Shown here in pieces: positions 16,849 to 23,931 of a stretch of DNA of 25,830 nt. The stretch spans positions 1 to 25,830 of the IMG/VR virus record IMGVR_UViG_3300031578_000301. The stretch is one strand, 5' to 3'. The stretch's first letter is position 1; each line of letters begins with the position of its first letter. The position numbers were made by a program, and so were the translations under genes. Source of the stretch: a virus. The notes beneath the pieces were generated by a model. That model had not been told where the DNA came from, made no database searches, and saw nothing but the letters and a program-made list of their open reading frames with translations.

Positions 16849-18190
16849 GGCTTGCACTCGTTTTTATTACTCGTGGCTTGTAACGGGTATCAGTATTTCT
16901 GCATTTAGATATACGTGCTCGCTCCATTGTGTCACCCATTTCAGGATGATGATTAATAGCAAGGTAACGAAAACTATCCGCACCGTTAGAAAATTTGTCA
17001 TGCACTGGAGTATCTTTAAAGATCCCAGTTTTAGGATCATGCTGTTTGCGATAGTTATCTAAGCAATCAATGCCACGAGAGCACTTGATTCGATCCATAT
17101 ATATTTGAGGCATTAACTGCCTAACAGCGTTAATACCATCTGCCACAGGAATACGTGGAGTAACAATCACTTCTTCAAACATGTGGCTATTCTCTAACAT
17201 CTCTGTTCTAGTCTTACCATCATTTAAAGATCTTACTTCTGCATCATGGGGGAGAAAGGCTTTACCATAACGATACTGATCAAAAGGCATTCTGCGCATT
17301 TCATCCATAATGTCTAGCAGTGAGGTGTTAGTCCATTCATGGTATGCTAAACATCTCAACTCATTACCCACAGACTGAGTGAACCAAACACTCGTAGCAT
17401 CATCCATTCCCAGATCCATACTGATATCCACAGGGAGCTGCCTAGCATGGGGTATATTTAATACCCTACCCTCCATCTTCAGGCGCGACATTTCAGCACC
17501 ATAATAACCACCCCTAACTGCTGCACTCCAGTCACATAAAAATTCCTGCCTAAACTCTTCTTCACCCATTGTCTTACGGGCTGCTTCTAATTCTTCAGCA
17601 TCAATAAGCTTAGTATCGAGTGCAGAATAAGTTCTGGCTAACCATCCTTCTGTAGCTTCTGCCTCCTTATACGAATCGTAGAAGTGATTCTTACCATTCG
17701 GAGTGCCTAGAAATATAACCCACCCCTTCCTATCTGCTAATGCAGGCCGTAATACCTCACGCCATATCTGTGGTGACATATTTCCCCATTCATCTAACAC
17801 AACTCCATCAACATAATTTCCACGCAATGTTTCAAAATTTTCTGCACCTGATAACTGGATTCTCGCACCATTAGGAAACTCTGCACGCAGATCTGTTTCG
17901 TAAAAGCGCATATCTGGGATGCCTCGCGTAAATTCCTTCAAATAATCCCATACGATAGATCGAGCCTGCTTCATCGTAGGCGCTACATAAAAAAATCTAG
18001 CGTTTGGTAATGGGCATGTTAGTGCTCCATCAATACATTCATTAATAGCAAAAACTGATTTACCGAAACGCCTATGAATAGCCAAACATGCAAAGCGGAT
18101 TCTGATGCCTTTCTCTCTAAGGCTCGCATGGATCTCAGATTGTAGATCGCGAGGGAAGTAGGGGATATCTATCTCTAGCTTCTTACCCAT
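16835..18190 (-). CDS. terL: Terminase large subunit (packaging ATPase-nuclease)
   Basis: From ATG at 18190 the protein has 451 residues. Walker A-like HRRFGKS is at 39-45, Walker B VVLDE at 130-134, the ATPase coupling motif LGTPNG at 161-166, and a nuclease domain with acidic residues in SMDLGMDD (D259, D263/264), LPHDAE (D317) and FSNGADSFRYL (D405). It cuts concatemers and pumps DNA through the portal. The start is uncertain. ATG 18205 (MSIALMGKK) and GTG 18364 are in frame, but none has a strong SD. The 18190 ATG overlaps the stop of a 76-codon frame, so coupling is possible. Residues upstream of MGKK look non-conserved. Confidence 0.92.
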   Translation of the reverse strand: MGKKLEIDIPYFPRDLQSEIHASLREKGIRIRFACLAIHRRFGKSVFAINECIDGALTCPLPNARFFYVAPTMKQARSIVWDYLKEFTRGIPDMRFYETDLRAEFPNGARIQLSGAENFETLRGNYVDGVVLDEWGNMSPQIWREVLRPALADRKGWVIFLGTPNGKNHFYDSYKEAEATEGWLARTYSALDTKLIDAEELEAARKTMGEEEFRQEFLCDWSAAVRGGYYGAEMSRLKMEGRVLNIPHARQLPVDISMDLGMDDATSVWFTQSVGNELRCLAYHEWTNTSLLDIMDEMRRMPFDQYRYGKAFLPHDAEVRSLNDGKTRTEMLENSHMFEEVIVTPRIPVADGINAVRQLMPQIYMDRIKCSRGIDCLDNYRKQHDPKTGIFKDTPVHDKFSNGADSFRYLAINHHPEMGDTMERARISKCRNTDTRYKPRVIKTSASHARY

Positions 18191-18413
18191 GAGAGCAATG
18201 CTCATCGTTAGGTGATATAATTTGTGTGCGGGTAGTAAGGAGGTAAGCGCGTAAATGCGTTTTTTCGCCCCCCACCCCCCTAAAAAAGGCGTGACTCGAC
18301 CTCTCAAAAAAGCTTTTTTTCTGCGCACGATAGCTGCACGTTCGGAGCAAAGTCCATCTAACACATTCTAAGTCATTGATTTTAAACGATTCACCTATGC
18401 GCATAACATTCAT
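18183..18413 (-). CDS. Doubtful 76-residue frame or leader between the terminase genes
   Basis: An ATG at 18413, with a weak purine-rich AAGGGGA upstream, opens a 76-codon frame that ends exactly over the probable terminase start (ATGGGTAA). The predicted product is Arg-, Ser- and Cys-rich with no recognisable fold, and it crosses odd low-complexity DNA: a C6-A-C6 run at 18268-18280 and AAAAAAGCTTTTTT at 18306-18319. Such a frame could serve mainly to couple translation to the terminase. The stretch 18206-18431 could equally be an untranslated leader or a packaging-recognition site. Confidence 0.3.
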   Translation of the reverse strand: MNVMRIGESFKINDLECVRWTLLRTCSYRAQKKSFFERSSHAFFRGVGGEKTHLRAYLLTTRTQIISPNDEHCSHG

Positions 18414-18431
18414 TATGTTAAATCCCCTTAG

Positions 18432-18878
18432 TTACTCAGTATCTATAGGTAAGCGGTCACTTACCTGTGGAGATGCATGTGTATACTCATGCTCAATAAC
18501 ATTTATTTCCTTAATCTCGCTCCCATCCTGCACACCTAGCAAGTGATGATTAACAATGATAGTAACGCCTGCTCCACTACCTTTCTCATTCCTTTGGGGA
18601 TTAAGCTCATCGCCATACCTCTCTCTAGCAAATGCAGCAGCGTGAGGCATAGAGCCTCCCATAGCCTTTGTACGAATCGCTAGAAATAGCTGATCACGTT
18701 CTAACGCTAAACCCTTATCCCATGCGGTTCTTAAGCGATCATCTTTTTTAAATAATTTACGGAGTGTATCTACATGCCATCCTAGTTGTATCGCTATCCA
18801 CGCCTGCGTATGACCTTCACTAGCCCATACTTCAACATCATCATAAATCTGTTTATTTATACGCTTTGGAGCAGGCAT
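18432..18878 (-). CDS. terS: Terminase small subunit
   Basis: A 148-residue protein immediately before the large terminase. Residues about 22-48 (GHTQAWIAIQLGWHVDTLRKLFKKD) form a helix-turn-helix of the kind small terminases use to bind the packaging site, followed by a helix (LALERDQLFLAIRTKAMGGS) likely to form the oligomer core. The C-terminal third is polar with an Ile/Val-rich strand pair (GAGVTIIVNHHLL, then EIKEINVIEHEYTH), as expected for the part contacting the large subunit. SD AGGGTG lies four bases before the ATG. Call based on HTH, size and location. Confidence 0.8.
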   Translation of the reverse strand: MPAPKRINKQIYDDVEVWASEGHTQAWIAIQLGWHVDTLRKLFKKDDRLRTAWDKGLALERDQLFLAIRTKAMGGSMPHAAAFARERYGDELNPQRNEKGSGAGVTIIVNHHLLGVQDGSEIKEINVIEHEYTHASPQVSDRLPIDTE

Positions 18879-18999
18879 TCATCACCCTATAAAGTGTTCA
18901 ATATTCACTCAAAGGAAAATAGCGTATGACTAGAAATACATCAATAACTTAGTACAACTGTTAGCAATGCTCACCTACACCATTATGGGTGAGTGTTAG
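18879..18999 (-). promoter_or_regulatory. Intergenic control region before the packaging genes
   Basis: Between the resolvase stop and the small-terminase start lie CTCACC (18970-18975) and GGTGAG (18988-18993), a 6-bp inverted repeat with a 12-base loop. On the minus strand the second arm continues as GGTGAGCATTGCTAAC, a copy of the motif repeated elsewhere in this window. Further downstream, leftward TTGATG and TATTTT are separated by 17 bases, a possible sigma70-type promoter for the packaging genes. There is no T-run after the hairpin, so it is more likely an operator than a terminator. Confidence 0.45.
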
Positions 19000-19476
19000 T
19001 CACTTATAGCCTGACAAACCTATCCACAAAGCATCTGCTCGATCAATATCCTTTTTACGTTTTAGATCTTTATGCATGTGTGGCCACCTCTGAATAGCTG
19101 CTGTACGTGCAAAATCTTTTTCAGTACCACTTAGCTTAAACATCTTCTTCCACTTATTAGGTGACACGTATTCAAAGCCTAAATTACTGGCTACAACAAC
19201 ACCTACAATCAAGCCTTTACTCATACCAAAATTGAATGAGCTTGTGACACCTTGCTTAGGCATAGCATGTACATCTTCAATGATCACTTTAGGTTGTGCA
19301 TCACATAGAACGCACCAGTTACCAATAATGTTAAATAGTCCTCGTGCATCAACTATTAATTTCTTATCTCGTGTTGGCATATTAGGGATATCAACAACCT
19401 CAATAGGCTCTCCATCTCTAAACAGTGACATAGCACCCTTTGATCCAGTATCGATACCTATAACATAATTACTCAT
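19000..19476 (-). CDS. RuvC-like Holliday-junction resolvase
   Basis: I start at ATG 19476 (158 residues) because a near-perfect SD, AAGGAGG, lies five bases upstream; a longer frame to 19506 would put that SD inside the gene. The fold is RNase H-like: YVIGIDTGSKGAMSL with first catalytic Asp (D9), KVIIEDV with Glu (E67), and DIDRADALWIGL with the C-terminal Asp pair (D145, D148). MPKQGVTSSFNFGMSKGLIVG is the central segment typical of phage RuvC homologues. The enzyme would resolve branched recombination or replication intermediates before packaging. The ATG overlaps the upstream stop by eight bases. Confidence 0.85.
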   Translation of the reverse strand: MSNYVIGIDTGSKGAMSLFRDGEPIEVVDIPNMPTRDKKLIVDARGLFNIIGNWCVLCDAQPKVIIEDVHAMPKQGVTSSFNFGMSKGLIVGVVVASNLGFEYVSPNKWKKMFKLSGTEKDFARTAAIQRWPHMHKDLKRKKDIDRADALWIGLSGYK

Positions 19477-19705
19477 ACTCACCTCCTTCATCTCTAATTC
19501 CATCAATTCTATCTTCTGCTAAGGCTTCTAAAGTCTCACTATCATTGAGCTTCATTGGCTTACCTCGACTACTCATATTATTAAGTGCTATACCATCATC
19601 TATGCACTCTGCACATGTACTAGGAAAGCCCATCGCTTCATTCAGTGGCCAGTAGCATATATCGCATATCACACCATTAATTATTAAATCTGCTATATCA
19701 CTCAT
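19469..19705 (-). CDS. Small zinc-ribbon-like protein
   Basis: A 78-residue protein with two Cys pairs, C14xxC17 (ICDIC) and C31xxC34 (CAEC), that should hold one zinc ion, followed by an acidic C-terminal half. The opening SDIADLIINGVICDICYWPL and GFPSTCAEC pattern is familiar from many small phage proteins of unknown role found among replication genes. SD GAGGTG lies before the ATG. The gene sits eight bases after the previous stop and overlaps the resolvase start. Confidence 0.75.
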   Translation of the reverse strand: MSDIADLIINGVICDICYWPLNEAMGFPSTCAECIDDGIALNNMSSRGKPMKLNDSETLEALAEDRIDGIRDEGGEYE

Positions 19706-19713
19706 ATATCACC

Positions 19714-20010
19714 TCAATTTAATAGTATTATCTGGTTAGCTGATTTCACCTCGATATCATCTCCTTCCAGAAATGTATAAAGCTCGATCAAGCCATTCTT
19801 CACTACATCGATCTCACCACCTATGCGCAGTAGCTCATCAAAGCTAACAGGTGCATCGTGATACTCCTGTTCAGGTAAGCTGCCATCATCGCTGATCTCG
19901 TGAATCATTCTCACTGCTTCATCTTCAACACCTGCACCTGCTCTGCTTGCATGTACATATAATATTTTTAGCTGTTTTTGTAGTAGCTCTTGTGGGCTTA
20001 GTTTTGCCAT
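19714..20010 (-). CDS. Small unknown acidic protein
   Basis: A 98-residue protein, helical and acidic, beginning LSPQELLQKQLKILYVHASR and later SFDELLRIGGEIDVVKNGLI. AGGA lies nine bases before the ATG. It is the first gene of the second leftward block, right after the 10-bp repeat array and the terminator. I recognise no family. Its company (zinc-ribbon and resolvase) suggests a DNA-metabolism accessory. Confidence 0.6.
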   Translation of the reverse strand: MAKLSPQELLQKQLKILYVHASRAGAGVEDEAVRMIHEISDDGSLPEQEYHDAPVSFDELLRIGGEIDVVKNGLIELYTFLEGDDIEVKSANQIILLN

Positions 20011-20045
20011 AATCGTTATCCTGTCAAAAGTAGTTAGTTAATGTA

Positions 20046-20085
20046 AAATTCAGTAAAATATAGTCAAATATAGTCAAACATCAGT
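20046..20085. repeat. Four tandem 10-bp repeats upstream of the second leftward block
   Basis: Four consecutive 10-base units read AAATTCAGTA, AAATATAGTC, AAATATAGTC and AAACATCAGT; the middle two are identical and the outer two match in part. One unit per helical turn would put a bound protein on one face of the DNA. Leftward, the units contain TTGACT hexamers that could act as -35 boxes, although I found no good -10 partner. The array lies 36 bases upstream of the 98-residue gene, so it probably controls that block. Confidence 0.6.
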
Positions 20086-20101
20086 GAATAGGTGGACATG
20101 T

Positions 20102-20143
20102 AAAAAACTTGAGGTTAAGCTGCCAAGCAGCTTACCTCTTTTT
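20102..20143. terminator. Bidirectional intrinsic terminator after the PrimPol-helicase gene
   Basis: GAGGTTAAGCTG (20111-20122) pairs with CAGCTTACCTC (20128-20138) with one bulged base and a five-base loop. Rightward it is followed by TTTTT (20139-20143). Leftward, after three bases, comes a run of six T (complement of 20102-20107). It should stop leftward transcription coming from the control region at 22.4 kb, separating the early regulator/primase unit from the next block. Confidence 0.85.
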
Positions 20144-20174
20144 GACATTCCTCCACTCGACCTAACGCTCATAT

Positions 20175-22082
20175 CTATTCGCCCATGTATCTTATGTGAG
20201 GGGAATTAGCTATAGATATAATCAATCCCCTCTCTTCAAGCTTTGTCATTACCTGCGGAAAGCTTTGTCTGCTAATCCCGTGATCCTTCGCCCACTCTCT
20301 AAGCTCTAAGCGCTCTAACGTAGCAGGGATATCACTACTGGCTTCATTCAATCGTATTTTGATCTCCATGTGACGAGTGCGTATATAATTAATCAGCTTC
20401 AATTGATTGCCCCCTAATCCTTTTGATTCAACAGATAATGTACGCCTCTCTACAGTAGGAGCAGTCGCACAATTGCGTAGCGTTAGCGTGCTCACTGGAT
20501 CACCATCTTCATCATTCCATGATGGTGGTAGCTCGATAACTTCAGGCATAAAACTTAATTCAGGTGGCTGCTTAAAATCCTTTGGATCTTTATAAACACT
20601 GAGAGTTACCATGTCGCTCTCTGCATCTGGTCGCTTTAACAGGTAAGCAACATCTGCTGCACCTGCTTGTTGTGATGAGCCACGCATCCTTTCCTTATTA
20701 TCATGCCCTACGTGATCTACAACTGCTGCCATGCAATTCATTGTGATCTGCAACTTACGCAAAGCGTTAATCCAATTATTCATTGTGGCTGCATCGCTAT
20801 CGCTTCCTGCCATGTTTGCAGACTTTGTATCTACTATGATGAAATCAATCTCATAATCTAGCGCTAAGATATCAACCATTAACTGATCCATCTCACGCCT
20901 CTCATTTATCATCACAGCATTGATTGATACCTGTAATAAATTCTCTCCAAGCTCCACACCATATCTTAGCTCTAATCCTTTCAACCGCTTAGCTAAACCT
21001 CCTGCACCCTCACCATTGATAACGAGCACCTTTCCCTGCCTAACCTTATTGCCACACCAATCTCTCCCTATAGCCACATGATATGCCATATCTAGCATTA
21101 GGAATGTTTTGTAACTACTCCACTCACCTGCAAGCCATGCAATACCTTCTGTGGGTAGATAGTTTTTTATCAGCCATGTTAGCTTTACTGGATTATGCGT
21201 TAGATCATAAGCATCTACCCAGAATTTAGAGTTAGGCGTTAGAGTTTGTTGAACTACCTCATCATCCACGTTAGATGCTTTCTCTAGTGTGGCCTCAATA
21301 TAATCCTTCCTTAATCCTTTATCAGGATTCTCATTCCATTTACACCTGTGCTCATAGATCAGCATTTGCGTTTGATAAACACTGAAGCCCCTAATGTATG
21401 CGCGTGTGGCTATAGCTAGATCATATTCATTCTGGCTTGGCAGATCCTTAAGCTTATTCCACAGCTCATAAGACTGGCTTTCTTCACAGAATTGTATAAT
21501 TAGCTCATGGGCTTCACTTGTGGTTGGTGGCAGCGCTATAGGTTTAGGTGGCTCAATATCGCTAAGTGGCTTCTCAGCTATCTTCTGACTGATCATATCA
21601 ATAGCTGCTTGATTCTCCCTAACCACATCAATACTATTAAACTCCTTACCTGTAATAGTAAAAAATCTACCTTTATTATAAATCTCGCCCACTGTACGCT
21701 TAAGGCATACATCAAGATTTCCTTTAATATAAATATGGAAGCCCTTTCCACTTGGAGAGAACTCAGTATAACTGTTAGCCTCTTCAATCCAATGCAATGC
21801 GTATGGCTCAATCACTCCATCATCATCAATGCACTTATCGATATCCACACCAACAATTCCTACTTCTTCAGTGAATACAAATCCTATTCCATCAAATTGA
21901 TCCGCTTCTGCCACAGCTTCATCATAGCTGCACCATGTATCTGAATTTGTGCTACTGGCTTTCTTTTCTGGTTGCTTAATCTGATATGGAACTTTAGTAG
22001 TATTGAAGCCTCGCTTCTCAAAACGCCATCCTACCCAGTTTGAATGATCGCGCAATTCATCGGGTATATTGTCATAATCCAT
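20175..22082 (-). CDS. PrimPol-type primase fused to a RepA-like helicase
   Basis: A 635-residue fusion. Residues 1-150 carry the archaeo-eukaryotic primase (PrimPol) pattern: WVGWRFEKR, DGIGFVF, catalytic GVDIDKC (D80, D82), SYTEFSPSGKGFHIYIKG (H116) and GRFFTITG. Residues about 300-500 are a RecA-fold hexameric helicase: WLAGEWSSYKTFL (Walker A 319-326, lacking the usual Gly before Lys), KVLVINGEG, FIIVDTKSANMAGSD (Walker B 414-418), VVDHVGHDNKERMRGSSQQAGAAD. The last 60 or so residues look like a winged helix. It would prime and unwind the phage origin. SD GGAG; one base after the regulator's stop codon. No separate DNA polymerase is in the window. Confidence 0.9.
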   Translation of the reverse strand: MDYDNIPDELRDHSNWVGWRFEKRGFNTTKVPYQIKQPEKKASSTNSDTWCSYDEAVAEADQFDGIGFVFTEEVGIVGVDIDKCIDDDGVIEPYALHWIEEANSYTEFSPSGKGFHIYIKGNLDVCLKRTVGEIYNKGRFFTITGKEFNSIDVVRENQAAIDMISQKIAEKPLSDIEPPKPIALPPTTSEAHELIIQFCEESQSYELWNKLKDLPSQNEYDLAIATRAYIRGFSVYQTQMLIYEHRCKWNENPDKGLRKDYIEATLEKASNVDDEVVQQTLTPNSKFWVDAYDLTHNPVKLTWLIKNYLPTEGIAWLAGEWSSYKTFLMLDMAYHVAIGRDWCGNKVRQGKVLVINGEGAGGLAKRLKGLELRYGVELGENLLQVSINAVMINERREMDQLMVDILALDYEIDFIIVDTKSANMAGSDSDAATMNNWINALRKLQITMNCMAAVVDHVGHDNKERMRGSSQQAGAADVAYLLKRPDAESDMVTLSVYKDPKDFKQPPELSFMPEVIELPPSWNDEDGDPVSTLTLRNCATAPTVERRTLSVESKGLGGNQLKLINYIRTRHMEIKIRLNEASSDIPATLERLELREWAKDHGISRQSFPQVMTKLEERGLIISIANSPHIRYMGE

Positions 22083-22083
22083 G

Positions 22084-22395
22084 CTACTCTCCAGAGTCTA
22101 TAATATTCTCGGATGTAGCATCTAACGCTTGAGGTAAGTATATCTCTGGGAAAATATCTTCTAAATATAAAGGGATATCTGCATCTTCTGCATACTTAGC
22201 AAGCCTTAATCCGCTAATAGGCGGGATGCAATTCTTCCAGTGGCTGACAGCACTAGGATTAATATTAAGTATCTTAGCTACTTCCATGCGCCCACCTAGC
22301 TTATCGATCACATAATTCACATGATCATTTCTTCTAATTTGATTACAGTTTGGGATTGGATGAACTGGTTTTTTAGGTGCTTTAATTTCACTCAT
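22084..22395 (-). CDS. Cro/YdaS-like DNA-binding regulator
   Basis: A 103-residue protein with a helix-turn-helix at about residues 33-58 (LGGRMEVAKILNINPSAVSH, WKNCIPP), the pattern of Cro- and YdaS-type proteins: Gly-Gly start, A..L.I...AVS.W, then IP. The flanks are short and polar. Its ATG has SD AGGAG and faces the divergent control region, so it probably binds there and regulates itself and the rightward genes. Being in one unit with the primase-helicase, it could also be an origin-binding protein. No integrase or second repressor is visible, so it does not by itself show lysogeny. Confidence 0.75.
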   Translation of the reverse strand: MSEIKAPKKPVHPIPNCNQIRRNDHVNYVIDKLGGRMEVAKILNINPSAVSHWKNCIPPISGLRLAKYAEDADIPLYLEDIFPEIYLPQALDATSENIIDSGE

Positions 22396-22507
22396 TGTGA
22401 TCTCCTATGTTGAATCTGTTTTTGCTTTTGGAGGGTGAGCATTGCCTAGCTTAATAATAATCACAAGAAAAAAACCATTAAATTAGCATCGCTCACCCAT
22501 AGTTTAA

Positions 22508-22538
22508 CTGGTAGTTGAACTCTTAGTTGAACTACCAG
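22508..22538. repeat. Hairpin 1 of a covarying pair, with 12-bp iterons
   Basis: CTGGTAGTT pairs with AACTACCAG (9 bp); after a G-G mismatch a further 4 bp close a three-base loop. Three adjoining 12-base units (TAGTTTAACTGG, TAGTTGAACTCT, TAGTTGAACTAC; 22500-22535) run through it. Confidence 0.85.
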
Positions 22539-22575
22539 ATCAAGAGTACGTCTAGCTCTGCGACTCACTCATCAA

Positions 22576-22606
22576 CTGTTAGTTGAACTCTTAGTTGAAC
22601 TAACAG
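22576..22606. repeat. Hairpin 2 of a covarying pair, with 12-bp iterons
   Basis: CTGTTAGTT pairs with AACTAACAG with the same mismatch and loop as hairpin 1, 68 bases further on. It differs from hairpin 1 only at positions 4 and 28, which pair with each other (G-C becomes T-A). Iteron units TAGTTGAACTCT and TAGTTGAACTAA span 22580-22603. Confidence 0.85.
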
Positions 22607-22625
22607 TGAGCATCACTTCTTCCCC

Positions 22626-22654
22626 TTGCGATTGTCATTTTCTGTAACTAATCT
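22626..22654 (+). promoter_or_regulatory. Probable sigma70-type promoter for the rightward genes
   Basis: TTGCGA (22626-22631) and TAATCT (22649-22654) are separated by 17 bases, giving a likely start near 22661 and a short leader rich in CAA that should be unstructured. SD AAAGGAG precedes the ATG at 22694. Neither hexamer is perfect, so an activator or the nearby repeats may matter. Confidence 0.5.
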
Positions 22655-22693
22655 TCTCTTCCACAAAACAACAACAAAACAAAGGAGAAAATT

Positions 22694-23464
22694 ATGGCTG
22701 ATTCTACAGCTAAAAAACCAATGATCACTCTCGAATCATTGAAGCAAAGTGTTAAAAAGCCCCCTCGAATATGTATTTATGGTGATGCAGGTATCGGAAA
22801 GACTACCTTCGCAGCACAAGCTCCAAGCCCTATTATTATTCAAACTGAAGATGGACTAGGTGATCTAGATACACCTGCATTCCCATTGTCTCATTCGTTT
22901 GATGAGGTAATAGCTAACTTGGCTTGGCTTGCTACTGAAAAGCATGACTTCAAAACCTTATGCCTCGACTCATTAGATTGGTTAGAAACATTAATATGGA
23001 ACGCTGTCTGCGCAAAGATGAAAGTAGAATCCATTTCTGATATCCCTTATGGAGATGGCTACAATCAAGCCATGATTTTTTGGGAAAAGTTTTTTAAGGC
23101 TTTAACGTACTTACGTGATGAAAATAATATGATAATCATTCTAACAGCTCACGACAGTATCAAACCTATTACTGATCCACTTCAACCTTCCTATGATGCC
23201 CACGGAATTAAACTCCACAAAAAAGCTTCTGCAAAAATAGAAGAATTTTGTGATGTTATTTTATTTGCTACTTGGCAAGTAACTGTATCAAAAGAAGAGA
23301 AAGGTTTCGGCAATACACGTAATCGTGCTGTTAGTACAGGTGATCGTGTTATGTACTGTGATGGCGCTCCTAGCTATGTGGCTAAGAATCGCTACAAACT
23401 CCCTAAACTTCTCCCATTATCATGGGATGAATTCAATAATGCATATCAAAACAGAGGTAAATAA
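22694..23464 (+). CDS. Sak4-like RecA-fold ATPase (single-strand annealing/recombination)
   Basis: A 256-residue ATPase: Walker A GDAGIGKT (30-37) after PPRICIY, IIIQTEDGLGDLD, Walker B-like TLCLDSLD (88-95), then ALTYLRDENNMIIILTAHD (sensor around 151-153). This layout is that of the Sak4/AAA_24 group of phage proteins, distant Rad51/RecA relatives that anneal single strands together with a partner SSB. The next gene is an SSB-like protein and the one after a nuclease, which makes the recombination role likely. First gene of the rightward operon, with strong SD AAAGGAG. Confidence 0.85.
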   Translation: MADSTAKKPMITLESLKQSVKKPPRICIYGDAGIGKTTFAAQAPSPIIIQTEDGLGDLDTPAFPLSHSFDEVIANLAWLATEKHDFKTLCLDSLDWLETLIWNAVCAKMKVESISDIPYGDGYNQAMIFWEKFFKALTYLRDENNMIIILTAHDSIKPITDPLQPSYDAHGIKLHKKASAKIEEFCDVILFATWQVTVSKEEKGFGNTRNRAVSTGDRVMYCDGAPSYVAKNRYKLPKLLPLSWDEFNNAYQNRGK

Positions 23465-23466
23465 TC

Positions 23467-23931
23467 ATGGGTAATTTAGCTAATTGGAAACAAAAAGACA
23501 TTGAAATATCAGAGGGAGGCTTTATGCAATTCCCAGATGGATGGCACGCATTCATCATAACAAGTGCCACAGTTATTATTAGCCAGTTAGATGGATCTGA
23601 TCAGGTGCAGATAGACTTAACAGCTATGACTGGCACAATGGAAGGGAAAACGAAAAAGATATGGCTTAATATCTTTAGTGAGAATCAACAAGTTAGAGAT
23701 ATTGCTAACTCGCAACTTAAGCAGATAGCAGAAGCTGTAGGCATTCAAGATATGAATGATACTAGTGAGCTTGAAAATAAAGGTGTGGATATTGAGCTTA
23801 AGACTAAAGGCAAGTATCAGAACATTAATGGTGTACGCGCACAAGGTCGCAACAGTGGATCTAACAGTGTAGCTTCTAACACGCAAAGCACTGACGATTT
23901 CGATTCACCTCTTCCAGATGCATTCAAGTAA
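23467..23931 (+). CDS. SSB-like protein (DUF669 type), partner of the Sak4-like ATPase
   Basis: A 154-residue protein that looks like the DUF669 family: GGFMQFPDGWHAFIITSATV, VQIDLTAMTG...KKIWLNIFSENQQVRDIANSQLKQIAEAVG (segments of a beta-barrel followed by a helix), then a Gly/Ser/Asn-rich linker and an acidic tip DDFDSPLPDAFK. An OB-like domain followed by a flexible linker and acidic tip is the plan of bacterial and phage SSBs, whose tip recruits partners. DUF669 genes commonly follow Sak4-type ATPases. Two bases separate it from the ATPase gene; SD GAGG. Confidence 0.75.
   Translation: MGNLANWKQKDIEISEGGFMQFPDGWHAFIITSATVIISQLDGSDQVQIDLTAMTGTMEGKTKKIWLNIFSENQQVRDIANSQLKQIAEAVGIQDMNDTSELENKGVDIELKTKGKYQNINGVRAQGRNSGSNSVASNTQSTDDFDSPLPDAFK

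Larger units (their letters stand above)
22396..22693. promoter_or_regulatory. Divergent control region, possible replication origin
   Basis: The 298 bases between the leftward regulator and the rightward ATPase hold no gene. From left to right there are GGGTGAGCATTGC (22433-22445), an AT-rich stretch, the inverted counterpart GCATCGCTCACCC (22486-22498), two related hairpins (22508-22538 and 22576-22606), GTGAGCATCACT (22606-22617), a rightward promoter and a CAA-rich leader. A possible leftward -10 (TATTAT) lies in the AT-rich part. Iterons, hairpins and AT-rich DNA beside a primase-helicase gene fit an origin as well as an operator cluster. Confidence 0.65.

Noticed and set aside
16802-17062. 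86-codon plus-strand frame antisense to the large-terminase 3' end
   Set aside because: It overlaps the conserved nuclease C-terminus of the terminase on the other strand and shows no start signal.
18964-18993. Hairpin after the resolvase gene as a terminator
   Set aside because: The stem is only about 6 bp with a 12-base loop and no T-run follows in either direction, so I list it as part of a control region.
21507-21944. 145-codon plus-strand frame inside the PrimPol-helicase gene
   Set aside because: It is antisense to the conserved primase motifs and has no SD or plausible domain.
22084-22395. Evidence for lysogeny from the Cro-like gene
   Set aside because: No integrase, attachment site or opposing CI-type repressor is present in the window; a regulator alone does not show a temperate lifestyle.
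22500-22606. CRISPR-like array
   Set aside because: There are only two dyads with a single 37-base gap, no further repeats and no cas genes; the Cas4-like nuclease belongs to a phage recombination operon.
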